Source: Aurantiochytrium sp. KH105 | Taxonomy: Eukaryota > Sar > Bigyra > Thraustochytrida > Thraustochytriidae | Direction: 5' to 3' | DNA length: 64,000 nucleotides | Assembly (NCBI GenBank): GCA_003116975.1 | Contig: BGKB01000090.1 | Location: forward strand, 186,001-250,000 | In this document: positions 37,997 through 47,508 of the stretch, one piece after another | How the letters are laid out: each line of letters starts with the position of its first letter | How positions within the stretch are numbered: the stretch's first letter is position 1 | Program-made: the position numbers and the translations under genes | The notes under the pieces: generated by a model | What the model was told of the DNA's origin: nothing | Database searches by the model: none | The model's input: the letters and a program-made list of their open reading frames with translations, nothing else

Positions 37997-39442
37997 ATGC
38001 CTCGCCCGAACCCGACGAGGCCAGACGGTCGAAGCCCGTCCGTCAGTAGGCTCGGCCAACCAAAGAGGATGCCGGAGTCCCGGGCGGTGCGCGTGACGCC
38101 CGTACCGGAGCCGGCACACGCGCCGCGGTGCGAGATACACGCCCTGGGAGATCAATCTACTGCGTCGCGAATAGTTCGTGCAGAGAGTATTCTAAGTCTC
38201 CGAAGCGAATGTGTGACGGGAGAGGCTACGTGGCGGAGTGAGGTTGAGCATACTCTTTTCTGCATATTGAGATTATGGCCTTCCGCTTTGTTCATTGTGA
38301 TCGCCGTTGTGTGCAATCATACGTTGCGACAAAGACTTATTACCACGCCTGACTTCTTCCAGTACAAGGCAGTTATCGCATTCGCAATAGGCGATCTTAG
38401 TTTTGCAATATCTCTCATCTTTCTGTGGCGCAGAGTGAGGATGAGTCGAGTGCAGACAATGCTCGTTATCTTAATGAAAGAGAGTATCAGCTTCGCAACA
38501 CTCGCCTTGGGCATCCGGTACGGTCTACCATGGACAAACGATCAAATGTCAATATTTTTCTTCTCAATTGCGCTGGGGCTAAGCATCATGGTGGAAATGT
38601 ATGCAGCGCAGTCATTGAGGCGCGAGAGATTGTGCTCTTTTCAGACGTCGTTCCTGACGTTGAGTAATTTTTTATCTACGATCGTGGCATGCTTTACAAT
38701 CATGTATTACGCATATCTCGTCATTTCTCTGGATCTTGAGGACTCTTGGCTTAAAGAGTGGCTTCTCAATGGTATCGCATTCCCGGTTCTCTCTGTGCTG
38801 GTTGGACGCCTGCTCGTGGCAGATCTGATGAGTTTTCTGTTCATGTGGGTTTTCCCACCTGAATCGCACCGAGCGGTCCTGACCTTTTACACAATTTTGG
38901 TGAGGTTGAACTTTAGCATTGCCTCGCAAATCGCAATTTTGCGGTTGACGTCAACTCGAGCCTTTGTACTTTCCGCCATCGCTGCATCCGTAATGGAGGC
39001 GGCGGGGACGCTGATAAACGTCAAAATGTGTGACTACATTCGACGCAAGGCTCAGGACTATAAGCTTGACGCTGGCCGCATGGACAAAGACGCGAACGTG
39101 ATGACGCAGTGGCTTGCCATGCGGTCGCAGCTAGCGCGGGAAAAACTCATTCTTCATACACACGATGAAGTGCTCGGTGAAAAGGTGGTCATTTTGGCCG
39201 CTACGGTGGAGACTGTGCTGACGACCAACAACGCAGCGCAAGCTCTTGCTCTGCGTGGGACAATTTTATTTATTGCACAAGTCCTGCAAGAGCTCTTGCA
39301 GCGGGCTATCCTCCGTTGGTGTGCAGAGGTTTCTCTTACGAGCAACGAGCTGCGCTATCATTCCTGGCAGGACAATGTTGTTTTGGCAGGCATTATTGTC
39401 ATGACGCTGAATTTCTTTACAGCGTCAGAAGATCTTGTGTAA
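37997..39442 (+). CDS. Array member 6: multi-pass membrane protein, unrecognised family
   Basis: 481 residues, the second divergent member, at the far end of the array. The N-terminal motif reads VRAESILSL instead of FRSxSLxAL. About ten hydrophobic spans follow. Retained motifs are EWLLNGIAFPVLSVLVGR, VADLMSFLFMWVFPPES, GTLINVKM (Tyr of GTY lost), EKLILHTHDE followed by GEKVVI, and QVLQELLQRA. As in member 1, the FFSLLVK block is altered, to FYTILVRLNFSIASQ. Members 1 and 6 share features absent from 2-5, such as the Ala-Ser-Gln of ASQI after the seventh span, so the outer genes may be the older copies. Function unknown. Confidence 0.8.
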   Translation: MPRPNPTRPDGRSPSVSRLGQPKRMPESRAVRVTPVPEPAHAPRCEIHALGDQSTASRIVRAESILSLRSECVTGEATWRSEVEHTLFCILRLWPSALFIVIAVVCNHTLRQRLITTPDFFQYKAVIAFAIGDLSFAISLIFLWRRVRMSRVQTMLVILMKESISFATLALGIRYGLPWTNDQMSIFFFSIALGLSIMVEMYAAQSLRRERLCSFQTSFLTLSNFLSTIVACFTIMYYAYLVISLDLEDSWLKEWLLNGIAFPVLSVLVGRLLVADLMSFLFMWVFPPESHRAVLTFYTILVRLNFSIASQIAILRLTSTRAFVLSAIAASVMEAAGTLINVKMCDYIRRKAQDYKLDAGRMDKDANVMTQWLAMRSQLAREKLILHTHDEVLGEKVVILAATVETVLTTNNAAQALALRGTILFIAQVLQELLQRAILRWCAEVSLTSNELRYHSWQDNVVLAGIIVMTLNFFTASEDLV

Positions 39443-39682
39443 CGGAACGAACAGGCGTGCGCCTGCCTGAGCGCCATATGAGTGAGTCAAGGTATGAATG
39501 CGTGTCTGGGACTGTCTGTGAGCCTGGACTTGATCAGGAATTGTTTATCTGAAATACAAACGAAACTGACTGTTGAACAAAGAAAGAAAGAATCCAAATT
39601 AGAAGGAAAGCATTAGGGAAATGAGAACGAAACGGAAAGAAAAGAAGATACGAGAGTAAGGAGAGGAGAGGAGAAGACAATG

Positions 39683-40507
39683 CTAAGTTTCCGTTCGCGA
39701 GGCAGCCCAAGCTTGCTCGGCGAATTCAACGATAGGTTGCACGGAAAGAGGTTCAGTGCATGTGCCTCCAATCTCTGTGGGAAGCGACGAGGCGTCTACA
39801 GCGTCCTTGAAGCCGTCTACATCCTTGACTAGACAGAGCTTCGCACGGGTTCGAGGATCGAAGAAAAGCTGCACGACCTTCCATGCACCGCGCAACAGAG
39901 GGCCTGTCGGCGCAGCCATGGCTTGATGAAGACGCTCCGGGTAGTTGTCCTGCATGAGGCCAGCAACAACCTTGACCACATCGAAATCCATATTCTTGCG
40001 GGTCGCGTCAAGGCGCGAGTAGACGACAGTCATAAGACCAATTGGCCCTGCGAGGTGCTCGACGTACTCTGCCAGAATAATCGTGGCCTTTTTCACTATC
40101 TCGAGGTCTTCGTACGTGTGCTTGCCCATGACTTTGCTGCGCACAAGTACGATAAGACGCCCTTCCTTATCCTTGCCGTAAATTAAGAACTTGAGCTTTT
40201 CCAGCTCGGCACGAACTTCGGCGGTCGGTTCAATGGGGAGAGTCTCCTTGCGCCATGCCAAATTGGCTTTCAGAAAGGTCTCTGCGTCATCAACTTTACC
40301 ATCTCGCGCACGCAAGAACCTCACGACTTGGCCCGGACTTGCCTCTGGAACTCGTTGCTGAAGCTCTTTGCAAGCCTCGAGCTCTGCGCCTTGCACAAGT
40401 TCTTCGAGCGGGCTAGAGCCCGGCGCTGGCGCTGGTGCTGTTGCCGGCGCGCTTGCAGGCACGGACGCCGACGCAGGCGCCGAGGCAGTCGTCGTCTCCG
40501 TCGCCAT
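39683..40507 (-). CDS. CRAL-TRIO (Sec14-like) lipid-binding domain protein
   Basis: 274 residues. After an Ala/Pro-rich N-terminus (SASVPASAPATAPAPAPG), a CRAL-TRIO N domain (about 45-90, with VVRFLRARDGKVDDAETFL) leads into a CRAL-TRIO lipid pocket (about 100-265, LIYGKDKEGRLIVLVRSK, then DNYPERLHQAM, and LPTEIGGT at the end). Such proteins bind or transfer phosphatidylinositol, tocopherol or similar lipids between membranes. DNYPERL is the conserved gate-helix region. There is no GOLD or SEC14-extra domain. It converges with array member 6 across 240 bases. Confidence 0.9.
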   Translation of the reverse strand: MATETTTASAPASASVPASAPATAPAPAPGSSPLEELVQGAELEACKELQQRVPEASPGQVVRFLRARDGKVDDAETFLKANLAWRKETLPIEPTAEVRAELEKLKFLIYGKDKEGRLIVLVRSKVMGKHTYEDLEIVKKATIILAEYVEHLAGPIGLMTVVYSRLDATRKNMDFDVVKVVAGLMQDNYPERLHQAMAAPTGPLLRGAWKVVQLFFDPRTRAKLCLVKDVDGFKDAVDASSLPTEIGGTCTEPLSVQPIVEFAEQAWAASRTET

Positions 40508-41103
40508 GGGTGCCGCTCGCCGCTTCTATCGCCTTGCCTCGCCCAGTGCCTTGCCTTGCCTTGCGTCAAGAAGCAAGCACCTCTCGCGCCTCCCGGCCTC
40601 TCTCCCCGCGCGCTGCGGCCCGTGCGGGCGGCGAGCGGCACGAGCGCACAGAACTGTCTTTGGTGTGGCGCCCCGGCGAGGTGAGGTGAGGGTCGAGCGA
40701 GCTTGAGAAAACGAGCGCACGCGCGCAAACCAAACAAACTAACAAACGAACAAACAAACAAACCAACAAACAAACCAACAAAACAAGCAAACCCGCGGTT
40801 GTGTTTATCACAGACAGTCGGTCTGTGTGAGTGTGTGCCTAGTGGAAAAAGGGCGGATTGGAAAAGCGGGTTTGCCTGGCCCCACGTGTGTACATGGACC
40901 GGACGAGGTTGGAGCTATTGATTGATGCAGAGAGGTGCTCGCTACGTGCCATCCCTCACTTTCACTTCACAGTCAATTCACTAAAAAGCAGTCGCGAGCA
41001 AACGCAATGCAAATTGAACCTACATTGGGCAACGGGAACGGAAATAGAAAGTCAACCCTCGCGTAGCTGCGGCTTGGCCAGAGATTTGCCTTTTCTTTGC
41101 TTT
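40508..41103. other. Spacer between CRAL-TRIO and malonyltransferase genes
   Basis: 596 bases with a (CAAA)n-type block at about 40728-40790 that would lie in the promoter or leader of the CRAL-TRIO gene. No gene is seen. Confidence 0.6.
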
Positions 41104-42240
41104 TCATGGAGAGACCTGCGGAAAGTCTTGCGGTGTTGGCAGGTCGATAGTGTCCGAAACGGGGAAAACGCGAACGTTCTTGCCACCGACAGCAGAGACG
41201 AGTGGCGAGAGAACCTTACCTCCAGCCTCGATAAAACTCGCGTTCGCGGCGCCCTGAAGTGCGGTATGCACGCAGGCGTCCCAGCGCACAGTGCTTGTGA
41301 GCTGCTCAAGAGCCAACTCTTGAAGTGCGTCTGCGGATAGGACGGGCTCAGCAGTAACATTGGAAATGATGGGAACGTCGGGATGGCGCCAAGACTTTGC
41401 AGCGCTGAGGGCCTCTTCCAATGCTGGCCGAGCGTCTGCCATGACGCGGCAATGAAAAGGCGCAGATACGCGGAGAGGTGTAGCCCTTCGGGCGCGGAAT
41501 TTCTCCTTGGCAATTTCCACAGCACGCGAGACGGCAAGGCGCGATCCGCTCAGAACAACCTGTTTAGGACTATTAGCATTGGCCACCTGACAGACGTGAG
41601 AGTCCTCGCCAAGCTCTTGAAGAGCGAGAGCGCATGCTTCTGCCGCCTTTTCGTATCCAATGGGCATTATTGCGTACATGGCAAAGTCATCGTCACCATC
41701 AGCGCGCTCCCGGAAAAACATGTTGCTGGCCGTTTGCATGGCACGGCCCCGAGCGCGTACAATGCGTGCAGCGTCCGCAAGCTCGAGGGCTCCTGTGGCC
41801 ACCATGGCGGTGAATTCGCCGAGTGAGTGGCCGAGGGCCATCTTGCAATGCGGGCTCGCGGCGCCGAGGCCAAGTTCATGATCAAGTACCCGCGTGACGG
41901 CGATGGACAGAGCCATGATAGCTGGTTGCGCATTTTCTGTAAGATCAAGCTCGTCCTGGGGTCCTCGTAGCAGCAAGCGGTTGCATACATCATCCTGCAA
42001 GGCCTCGTCGACCTCGTCAAAGACAGGCTGTACGAGTTGCTCAAAGCGCTCAAGCCACGGCTGCGCGCGGCCAACGGCCTGCGATCCTTGACCAGGGAAA
42101 ATGAGCACAAAGTCGTTTTTATCGCTCTCCTGAAGTCTGCTAGCCTGCATCATGAGTCCGCGCTGCGCGGAAGCCGCCGCTGCCTTCGCGGTTCGCGGGA
42201 CCGTCCGCAGGGGCAGGCCCAATGATTTCGTCCACATCAT
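41104..42240 (-). CDS. MCAT: Malonyl-CoA:ACP transacylase, probably mitochondrial
   Basis: 378 residues of the FabD/MCAT fold. PGQGSQ (49-54) forms the oxyanion region, GHSLGEF (137-143) carries the nucleophile Ser139, the Arg in RARGRAMQ binds the malonyl carboxylate, and APFHC (about 260-264) supplies the catalytic His. It loads malonyl groups on acyl carrier protein for type II fatty-acid synthesis. I start at MMWTKSLGLP because the next 30 residues (Arg, Ala, Ser, no acidic residues) look like a mitochondrial presequence; the open frame continues to 42474 without such character. A stand-alone MCAT in a eukaryote usually serves mitochondrial lipoate and octanoate supply. It is divergent from cytochrome-b5 reductase. 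Confidence 0.9.
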   Translation of the reverse strand: MMWTKSLGLPLRTVPRTAKAAAASAQRGLMMQASRLQESDKNDFVLIFPGQGSQAVGRAQPWLERFEQLVQPVFDEVDEALQDDVCNRLLLRGPQDELDLTENAQPAIMALSIAVTRVLDHELGLGAASPHCKMALGHSLGEFTAMVATGALELADAARIVRARGRAMQTASNMFFRERADGDDDFAMYAIMPIGYEKAAEACALALQELGEDSHVCQVANANSPKQVVLSGSRLAVSRAVEIAKEKFRARRATPLRVSAPFHCRVMADARPALEEALSAAKSWRHPDVPIISNVTAEPVLSADALQELALEQLTSTVRWDACVHTALQGAANASFIEAGGKVLSPLVSAVGGKNVRVFPVSDTIDLPTPQDFPQVSP

Positions 42241-43562
42241 GGTCGCGTCGCACGCACAAGTGACTTCGTCCTTGTGGTTTCCCAGCAGTGCTATAGCCCG
42301 CGTGCTCTGAGCAACCGCGTCTTGGCCCCCGCCCGGGGAGCAAGGCTGCCGCGTCTCCTTGGGGCTCTCTCGCGCTGCTGCGTTTGATGTTTTCGTCTTG
42401 TGGGCCTCATGGATGAAAGCACGAATGTCATTCGGATGCCATGGATAAATAGAGGAAAAAGACAATCTGCGCAACCCATTTCGTTCGCACAGGGAACAGC
42501 AAGGTTTTCTCTAGCTGCAATTTACTATTTGAGCTCTGCCACGTGGTGACCGAATAGAGCGCAGGGATGGGCCGTGTCGATTGTGGATCCTTGGCAAGGG
42601 ACGCACGGGATTCGAGACATGAGAAAGAGATTCGAGCCCCGGTATTTTCTTTCTTTAGAAAGACCACCTGCCGCTGCCGCTGCCGGGGGGGGAGGAGTTT
42701 TTTTTTTTTCCGCAAGAAGCTCGCGCTTCGGTTTTGCGTCACAAAATGAATGCGGATGTCCGGATGTCTCAAGTTCACTATTCCCAAACGAAGTAAGTGT
42801 TGTAGTTACTACTTTGAAGGAAACGAAGGGCAGACTCACGGCACGCGCACGACAACGCTGTTCAACGACAGCGCAGAAGAACCTCCGCTGGATCCGCAAA
42901 GGATTCTTTGCTTTCCTTATGAAAGTAATCGTTTCCTGATTTTACGCGAGCGAGACCCATCGTTCATGTGATTCGTAGCGATCTCCATGTCATAATACTT
43001 CCTTCGTACATGCGGATGCTGCCCCGCTCCTATCCACCATCCCGCTCGCTGCGCATGTGTCCAATGTAGAGGGACTAGCCCAAGTCCGCGTGTTCGGGCT
43101 TCCTTCCCTCTACCTTCTCGCCGAGTCGCCTCGCGCGATGGGCACCCGGTCGCCAAGGGCGCATGTCTCGAAGATGCGACCTGGAAGCGCCACAGCGCTT
43201 GCTGTTCGATCGTCGCGATGATTGCGCAACCCCTTCTTTGGGGAGCATGCGCCGACATGACATGCGCGCTCCGAAATCATGACGCACTCTGCCAGAAACC
43301 ATTGCTCGCTCTGCCTGCGCGTGACGGCGAGGTCTTGGCGAAGCCCGAGGGAGGAGCGAGGCTGGAGCGGGAGCTGCGGCTGCGCGAGGCGTGAAGTCTT
43401 CTTGCTTGCCACGCAGACGACAGACCGGCTTGGGTTGTCCGTCGCGATCATCGGGCCTGGCCAGCTGTAGTACGTACGTGCGTGCGTGCGTGCGTGCGAA
43501 GGAGACGCAGCAGACACAGGCAGGTGACGAGATCGCAGCGGCGCACGACAGAGATCGGCGCG
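42241..43562. other. Divergent 1.3-kb region between MCAT and CYB5R
   Basis: It should contain both promoters. A homopyrimidine/G7-T11 stretch is at about 42685-42710, and a (GTGC)n run at 43474-43498 sits just before the cytochrome-b5 reductase start. Short open frames show no domain. Confidence 0.55.
43474..43498. repeat. (GTGC)n microsatellite
   Basis: Five GTGC units lie about 65 bases upstream of the cytochrome-b5 reductase ATG. The same repeat recurs at 47471-47507. Confidence 0.9.
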
Positions 43563-44507
43563 ATGGAGAACCTCAACGATCTCTTGCCGTATCTGATTGG
43601 CGTGGGCGTCGTGCTGGTGACTGTGATTGTTTATTTGCTGCGCAAATCGGGGAGCGATGAGACACCCGGTGCGGTATTTCTGAACAAGGAGCGCGTCGCG
43701 GTGCCGCTCATCGAGCGCAAGGACCTATCACACGACACTCGTCTGTACCGCTTTGGCTTGCCCAAGCCCAACGACGTGTTTGGTCTGCCCATCGGCAAGC
43801 ACATTAAGGTTTTTTGCCCTACACCCAAGGGTATTAAGGAGGGCGAGTGGAATGGCCGGCCCGACGTGGACTTTGGCAAACCCGAGATCGAGCGCAAGTA
43901 CACGCCTACATCGAGCGACAAGAACCTCGGCTACTTTGATCTCTTTATCAAGGTGTACCATGGCGGCGTGCTCGAGCAGTTCTCGGATGGTGGCAAAATG
44001 TCACTTTACTTCGAGACGCTCAAGGTAGGCGACACGATCGATGTTCAGGGCCCCTTTGGACTCTACGAGTACCTGGGCAAGGGCACCTTCAAGATCATGC
44101 GCAAGACTCGCGAGGTGAAGAAGGTGGGCATGCTCGCTGGTGGCACGGGTATCACACCCATGCTTCAGGTCATCACGGCCATCATGTCAGACGACAGTGA
44201 TGCAACGGAGGTGAGCTTGATTTTTGCTAACAAGACCGAGGAGGACATTCTCGTGCGCGATATGCTCGAAAAGCTCGCGGCCGAGAATCCGGGTCGCTTT
44301 CATCTGCACTACACCCTGGACGCGCCGCCTGAGAACTGGACCCACTCAAAGGGTTTCATTTCGGAAGAGATGATTCGCGAGCACATGCCAGCACCAGCAG
44401 ACGACACGCTTATTCTTATGTGCGGTCCTCCGCCCATGATCAAGTTCGCTTGCAAGCCAAACTTGGAAAAGGTCGGCCATGCGTCCAGAAACGTCATTGA
44501 ATTTTAA
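43563..44507 (+). CDS. CYB5R: NADH-cytochrome b5 reductase
   Basis: 314 residues. An N-terminal membrane anchor (LLPYLIGVGVVLVTVIVYLL, about 7-26) is followed by a ferredoxin-reductase module. The FAD-binding motif RKYTPTS is near 110, the second flavin site GGVLEQF near 140, the NADH-binding GGTGITPML near 193, and the C-terminal nucleotide motif CGPPPMI near 286. It passes electrons from NADH to cytochrome b5 for fatty-acid desaturation and sterol synthesis on the ER or outer mitochondrial membrane. Start at 43563 puts the anchor at the N-terminus, as in CYB5R1-3; the 27-codon upstream extension is GTGC-repeat leader. The usual C-terminal Phe (…IEF) is present. Confidence 0.95.
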   Translation: MENLNDLLPYLIGVGVVLVTVIVYLLRKSGSDETPGAVFLNKERVAVPLIERKDLSHDTRLYRFGLPKPNDVFGLPIGKHIKVFCPTPKGIKEGEWNGRPDVDFGKPEIERKYTPTSSDKNLGYFDLFIKVYHGGVLEQFSDGGKMSLYFETLKVGDTIDVQGPFGLYEYLGKGTFKIMRKTREVKKVGMLAGGTGITPMLQVITAIMSDDSDATEVSLIFANKTEEDILVRDMLEKLAAENPGRFHLHYTLDAPPENWTHSKGFISEEMIREHMPAPADDTLILMCGPPPMIKFACKPNLEKVGHASRNVIEF

Positions 44508-45235
44508 AGACTCTTGCTGCTCTGCTGGCGAGGTGTGCTCACGACGTTCGTTTCTTGGCAGCGAGGGCGCAAGTGAACTTGGAATTCAATGCAGACGCTG
44601 AGTGAAAAACAAGGGGGGATGAAAGTAGAGAACAAGAGCTGGAAACCCGCTGCATCGCATCTACCTACCTGAGCCAAATCTTTTGAGAAAACAAAAATTA
44701 ATCTGCCGCTCTTTGACACGCTGATGAAAAAAGCAAAACCAAAAGCAAAGTGGTCGCGAGTCACGCGAAGGCTGCAAGGCACCTCCTACCACTTGAATTT
44801 ACAAGCCTTCTTGTCACTTATTTGCGCACTGAGCTGGAAAATTGTAAAGAGCCCTGCACTTTGCTTTGCCACCACCCTTTTCGTGTGTCTTTTTCCTGTC
44901 GAGTGTAGAACATGTGAAGGATTTTCTGGAAAAACAATCTTAATGGTGGAACCATCCTGCTTTGTAGGTAGAACAATCTTTTTTGTTTTCATAGTTTACT
45001 TAGGTATGGCATGGTATGTATTTACATGAGCTTGGCCGACGCCCACCGGCTGATGCAACGTAACGCTGCGAGCTCAGGCTACTTGAGCGACATTGGCGGA
45101 CGCCGAATCTGTGAGAAAAGGGTGTATGTATTGTGCGAGGTCGACCTTGCCTCTCCTTTCAAGTTTCTCCATTGGTATGTGAACTGCAGTCCGCAGATTG
45201 TGCAGCCTAACTCCACTCACTCCTTGCGACTTTCT
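44508..45235. other. Convergent spacer between CYB5R and C2H2 gene
   Basis: 728 bases, relatively A/T-rich from 44690 to 45030, as expected for two 3' flanks. No supportable gene. Confidence 0.6.
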
Positions 45236-46525
45236 TCACCCCATGTGGTATTGCGCCTCATGACTTTGCAGACGCTGCTGCGTTCGAAAGTGCTTGCCGC
45301 AATGCGCGCAGGCAAAGACTGCCTTTTGATGGGCCATCATGTGACTCTTGAGACGAGCTTGGTCTGTGAAGGTCTCACCACAGCCCGCGACCGTACAGCT
45401 GAACTTGTTGGCTTCCGGGTGCTTGCGCTCGTGCGCGCGAAGGTTAGACGGGTGAGCAAAGCACCTGTCACACATGGAGCACTTGAGAGGTCGTTCGCCA
45501 GTATGCACGCGAACGTGGACAACCACTTCGCTTCGCTTTCGAAAGCCCTTTCCGCAGGCATCGCACATGAATCGGATGTCCTTCTTTTTGCCTGGGGTTT
45601 CCAGTGGTCGAAAGATCTTGATATCGCTCATCGTCTCGAGAAGCTCGCCACGGCTCAGGGCCGGGCCCGAAGCAGCGCGCATGCGCTTTGGCTTGACCGG
45701 TCGGGTCGAAGTGGAAGCAGGAGCACTTGGTCGCGAAGCGGCCTCTGCGTTCAAAACCTTCTTGTTCTGGTCTCGTGAAAGATCCGTGGCGTCAAAGCTT
45801 GACGAAACGCGAGGGGACTGGCTGTACTCGGGGTAATGACTCGAATGAATCACGGGACTCTCTTGCATGGCTTCCGTCAGCGAGCTTTGCGTCCGCGCAC
45901 GCGGGCGGGGGCGATGCTGCTCGGGCTCGGTGGCCTCGGTGGCCTGGCTAAACTGAGGTTGCTGCGATCCCGCATCAAGCTGCGCGGGAATAGCGGCAGA
46001 GGTGGCATCCTGCTCCTTGCGCGCAGCGCCTCGGCCCATCTTGTGGTAGAACGGCTGAGGAACGGGCGCGGGTTCCGGCAAGGTTGCCGAAAGCGACCAA
46101 GACGGTGTGCTGGTAAGCGCCAGCACCTCCTCGTCCATCGCATCGTCGACAAAGTCTCTGATCTTGCGCACCATGTCGGGCCGCATTGTGCTAGTGTCGA
46201 ATTCCCACTGCGCATTCTCGTACCGCAATGATCGTGGGTCTTCCTTCTTGATGAGCGCCTGCAGCGCCATGAGTGACTCGCCGGACAGCTTGGTGATTTG
46301 TTGGCAGAGCTGCTCCTGCTCGGGAATGGAAAGCATCTCGCTTCCTTCGAACTCCATCATCATGGGGTTACTCGCGTCGTGCTGTTCGGGAAAGAGGTCC
46401 ATCTCCGTGTCCTCGTTGCCGAAGTCGGTGGTGCTCATGTCAAATAGTTCGTGATGATTCTTCATCTCGCTCCCCAAGTGGTCAAGGGGCATGATGTCAA
46501 AGGCGGCTGGGTTGCGGACCACCAT
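45236..46525 (-). CDS. Four-finger C2H2 zinc-finger protein, probable transcription factor
   Basis: 429 residues. The first 310 are disordered and rich in Ser, Pro, Gln and acidic residues, with Met/Asp/Glu-rich blocks that could be activation regions. Four consecutive C2H2 fingers occupy about 318-428: CDACGKGF, CSMCDRCF after a TGERP linker, a TFIIIA-like finger with a longer Cys spacing (CTVAGCGETF), and CAHCGKHF. The protein ends at MG right after the last finger. A run of tandem fingers with one TGERP linker indicates sequence-specific DNA binding in the nucleus. The start MVVRNPAAFD is the first ATG, but later ATGs (MPLDHL, MKNHHEL, MSTTDF) are close and cannot be excluded. Confidence 0.85.
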   Translation of the reverse strand: MVVRNPAAFDIMPLDHLGSEMKNHHELFDMSTTDFGNEDTEMDLFPEQHDASNPMMMEFEGSEMLSIPEQEQLCQQITKLSGESLMALQALIKKEDPRSLRYENAQWEFDTSTMRPDMVRKIRDFVDDAMDEEVLALTSTPSWSLSATLPEPAPVPQPFYHKMGRGAARKEQDATSAAIPAQLDAGSQQPQFSQATEATEPEQHRPRPRARTQSSLTEAMQESPVIHSSHYPEYSQSPRVSSSFDATDLSRDQNKKVLNAEAASRPSAPASTSTRPVKPKRMRAASGPALSRGELLETMSDIKIFRPLETPGKKKDIRFMCDACGKGFRKRSEVVVHVRVHTGERPLKCSMCDRCFAHPSNLRAHERKHPEANKFSCTVAGCGETFTDQARLKSHMMAHQKAVFACAHCGKHFRTQQRLQSHEAQYHMG

Positions 46526-47429
46526 CCCCCAAGGACTAGTTCCTCGCTCACGCGCAGCAAAGGGGCGCGCGGTTCGATTCGGTTCGGTTCCTTGGCTTGG
46601 CTTGGCCGAACTTGGCTTTGCTTCGCCTTCTCCTCCTCTCGTTCGCTTATTCCCGAGTGAGTTTCGAGTTTGCTGACCCTGGCTAACTGGCTGGATGGAT
46701 GACTAGCCCCAGGACCTTTCCGGTTCCGCGCACGCGCTCTCAAACTAGCTCTCTCGCGAGAAGAAACGGAGAACCTGTTTCACTCTCTTTCACAAGGTGC
46801 ACCGATGACCGAGCCCCTGACGAAAGCAAGCAAGCAAGCGAGTCCCTCGGGCCCGCTAGCTGTCCTGCCCGCTTACTGTTTTGCAGGCCTGCTCGCTGGA
46901 CGAGCCCTTCTTGGCGGCTGTTACCGCTGGGCCTCGGCGTCCGTGCGCGAGACTGTCGCCGACTTCTTCTCCTTGCGCTTCGGGACGAGCGAATCCCTCG
47001 ATGCAAGCTGGGCCTCGCGACCCGGCGCCCGCGTGTCGCTCGCAGCTGCCGGCCCGACCTGGCTGGCTGGCTGGCGGCCGCGGCGCAAGAGCTCTGGCTC
47101 GCGGCTTTCCTCTCCGCGAGGACGGGCTCGCGCGCGCTGTCCTCGGCGCGGAAGGTATGCAGATCGACGGATGGATGAGCACGTAGCTCGCGGCGATGAA
47201 ACGAGCGCGTCTCGCGTTCGGGTTTTGCTGCCGCGCGAAGGCGGCTCCGCGCCGCGCCGCGCTCGCCTTCGAGAGAGAGCGGTCTGCTGCGGCGCCGCGG
47301 CTAGCGGTTCTGCCTCGCGCGAGAGCGGCGCGAGAGCGGCTCGGGGTCCACGTCGGCCGCGTCGGCCTCGGCCCCGGGGGCACCGAGGATCCGCCGCGCG
47401 CTCGGCACCTCGCGCGGGCGCGCGGGCGA

Positions 47430-47449
47430 GGGGGGGGGGGGGGGGGGGG
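47430..47449 (+). repeat. Homopolymer run of 20 G
   Basis: Twenty consecutive Gs between CGAG and CGCGCGCG in GC-rich spacer. The length may be inaccurate because long G runs are prone to sequencing error. Confidence 0.97.
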
Positions 47450-47470
47450 CGCGCGCGCGGCGGGCGGCGG

Positions 47471-47472
47471 CC

Positions 47473-47507
<35 letters not shown>
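47471..47507. repeat. (GTGC)n microsatellite
   Basis: Eight tandem GTGC units, a second copy of the repeat type seen before the cytochrome-b5 reductase gene. Confidence 0.9.

Positions 47508-47508
<1 letters not shown>

Noticed and set aside
44724-45029. 101-codon hydrophobic + frame
   Set aside because: Hydrophobicity follows from T-rich 3'-flank DNA; there is no conserved motif.
46570-46595. GGTTCGATTCGG, like a tRNA B box
   Set aside because: Flanking bases do not form a T-stem, and no acceptor or anticodon stem can be drawn.
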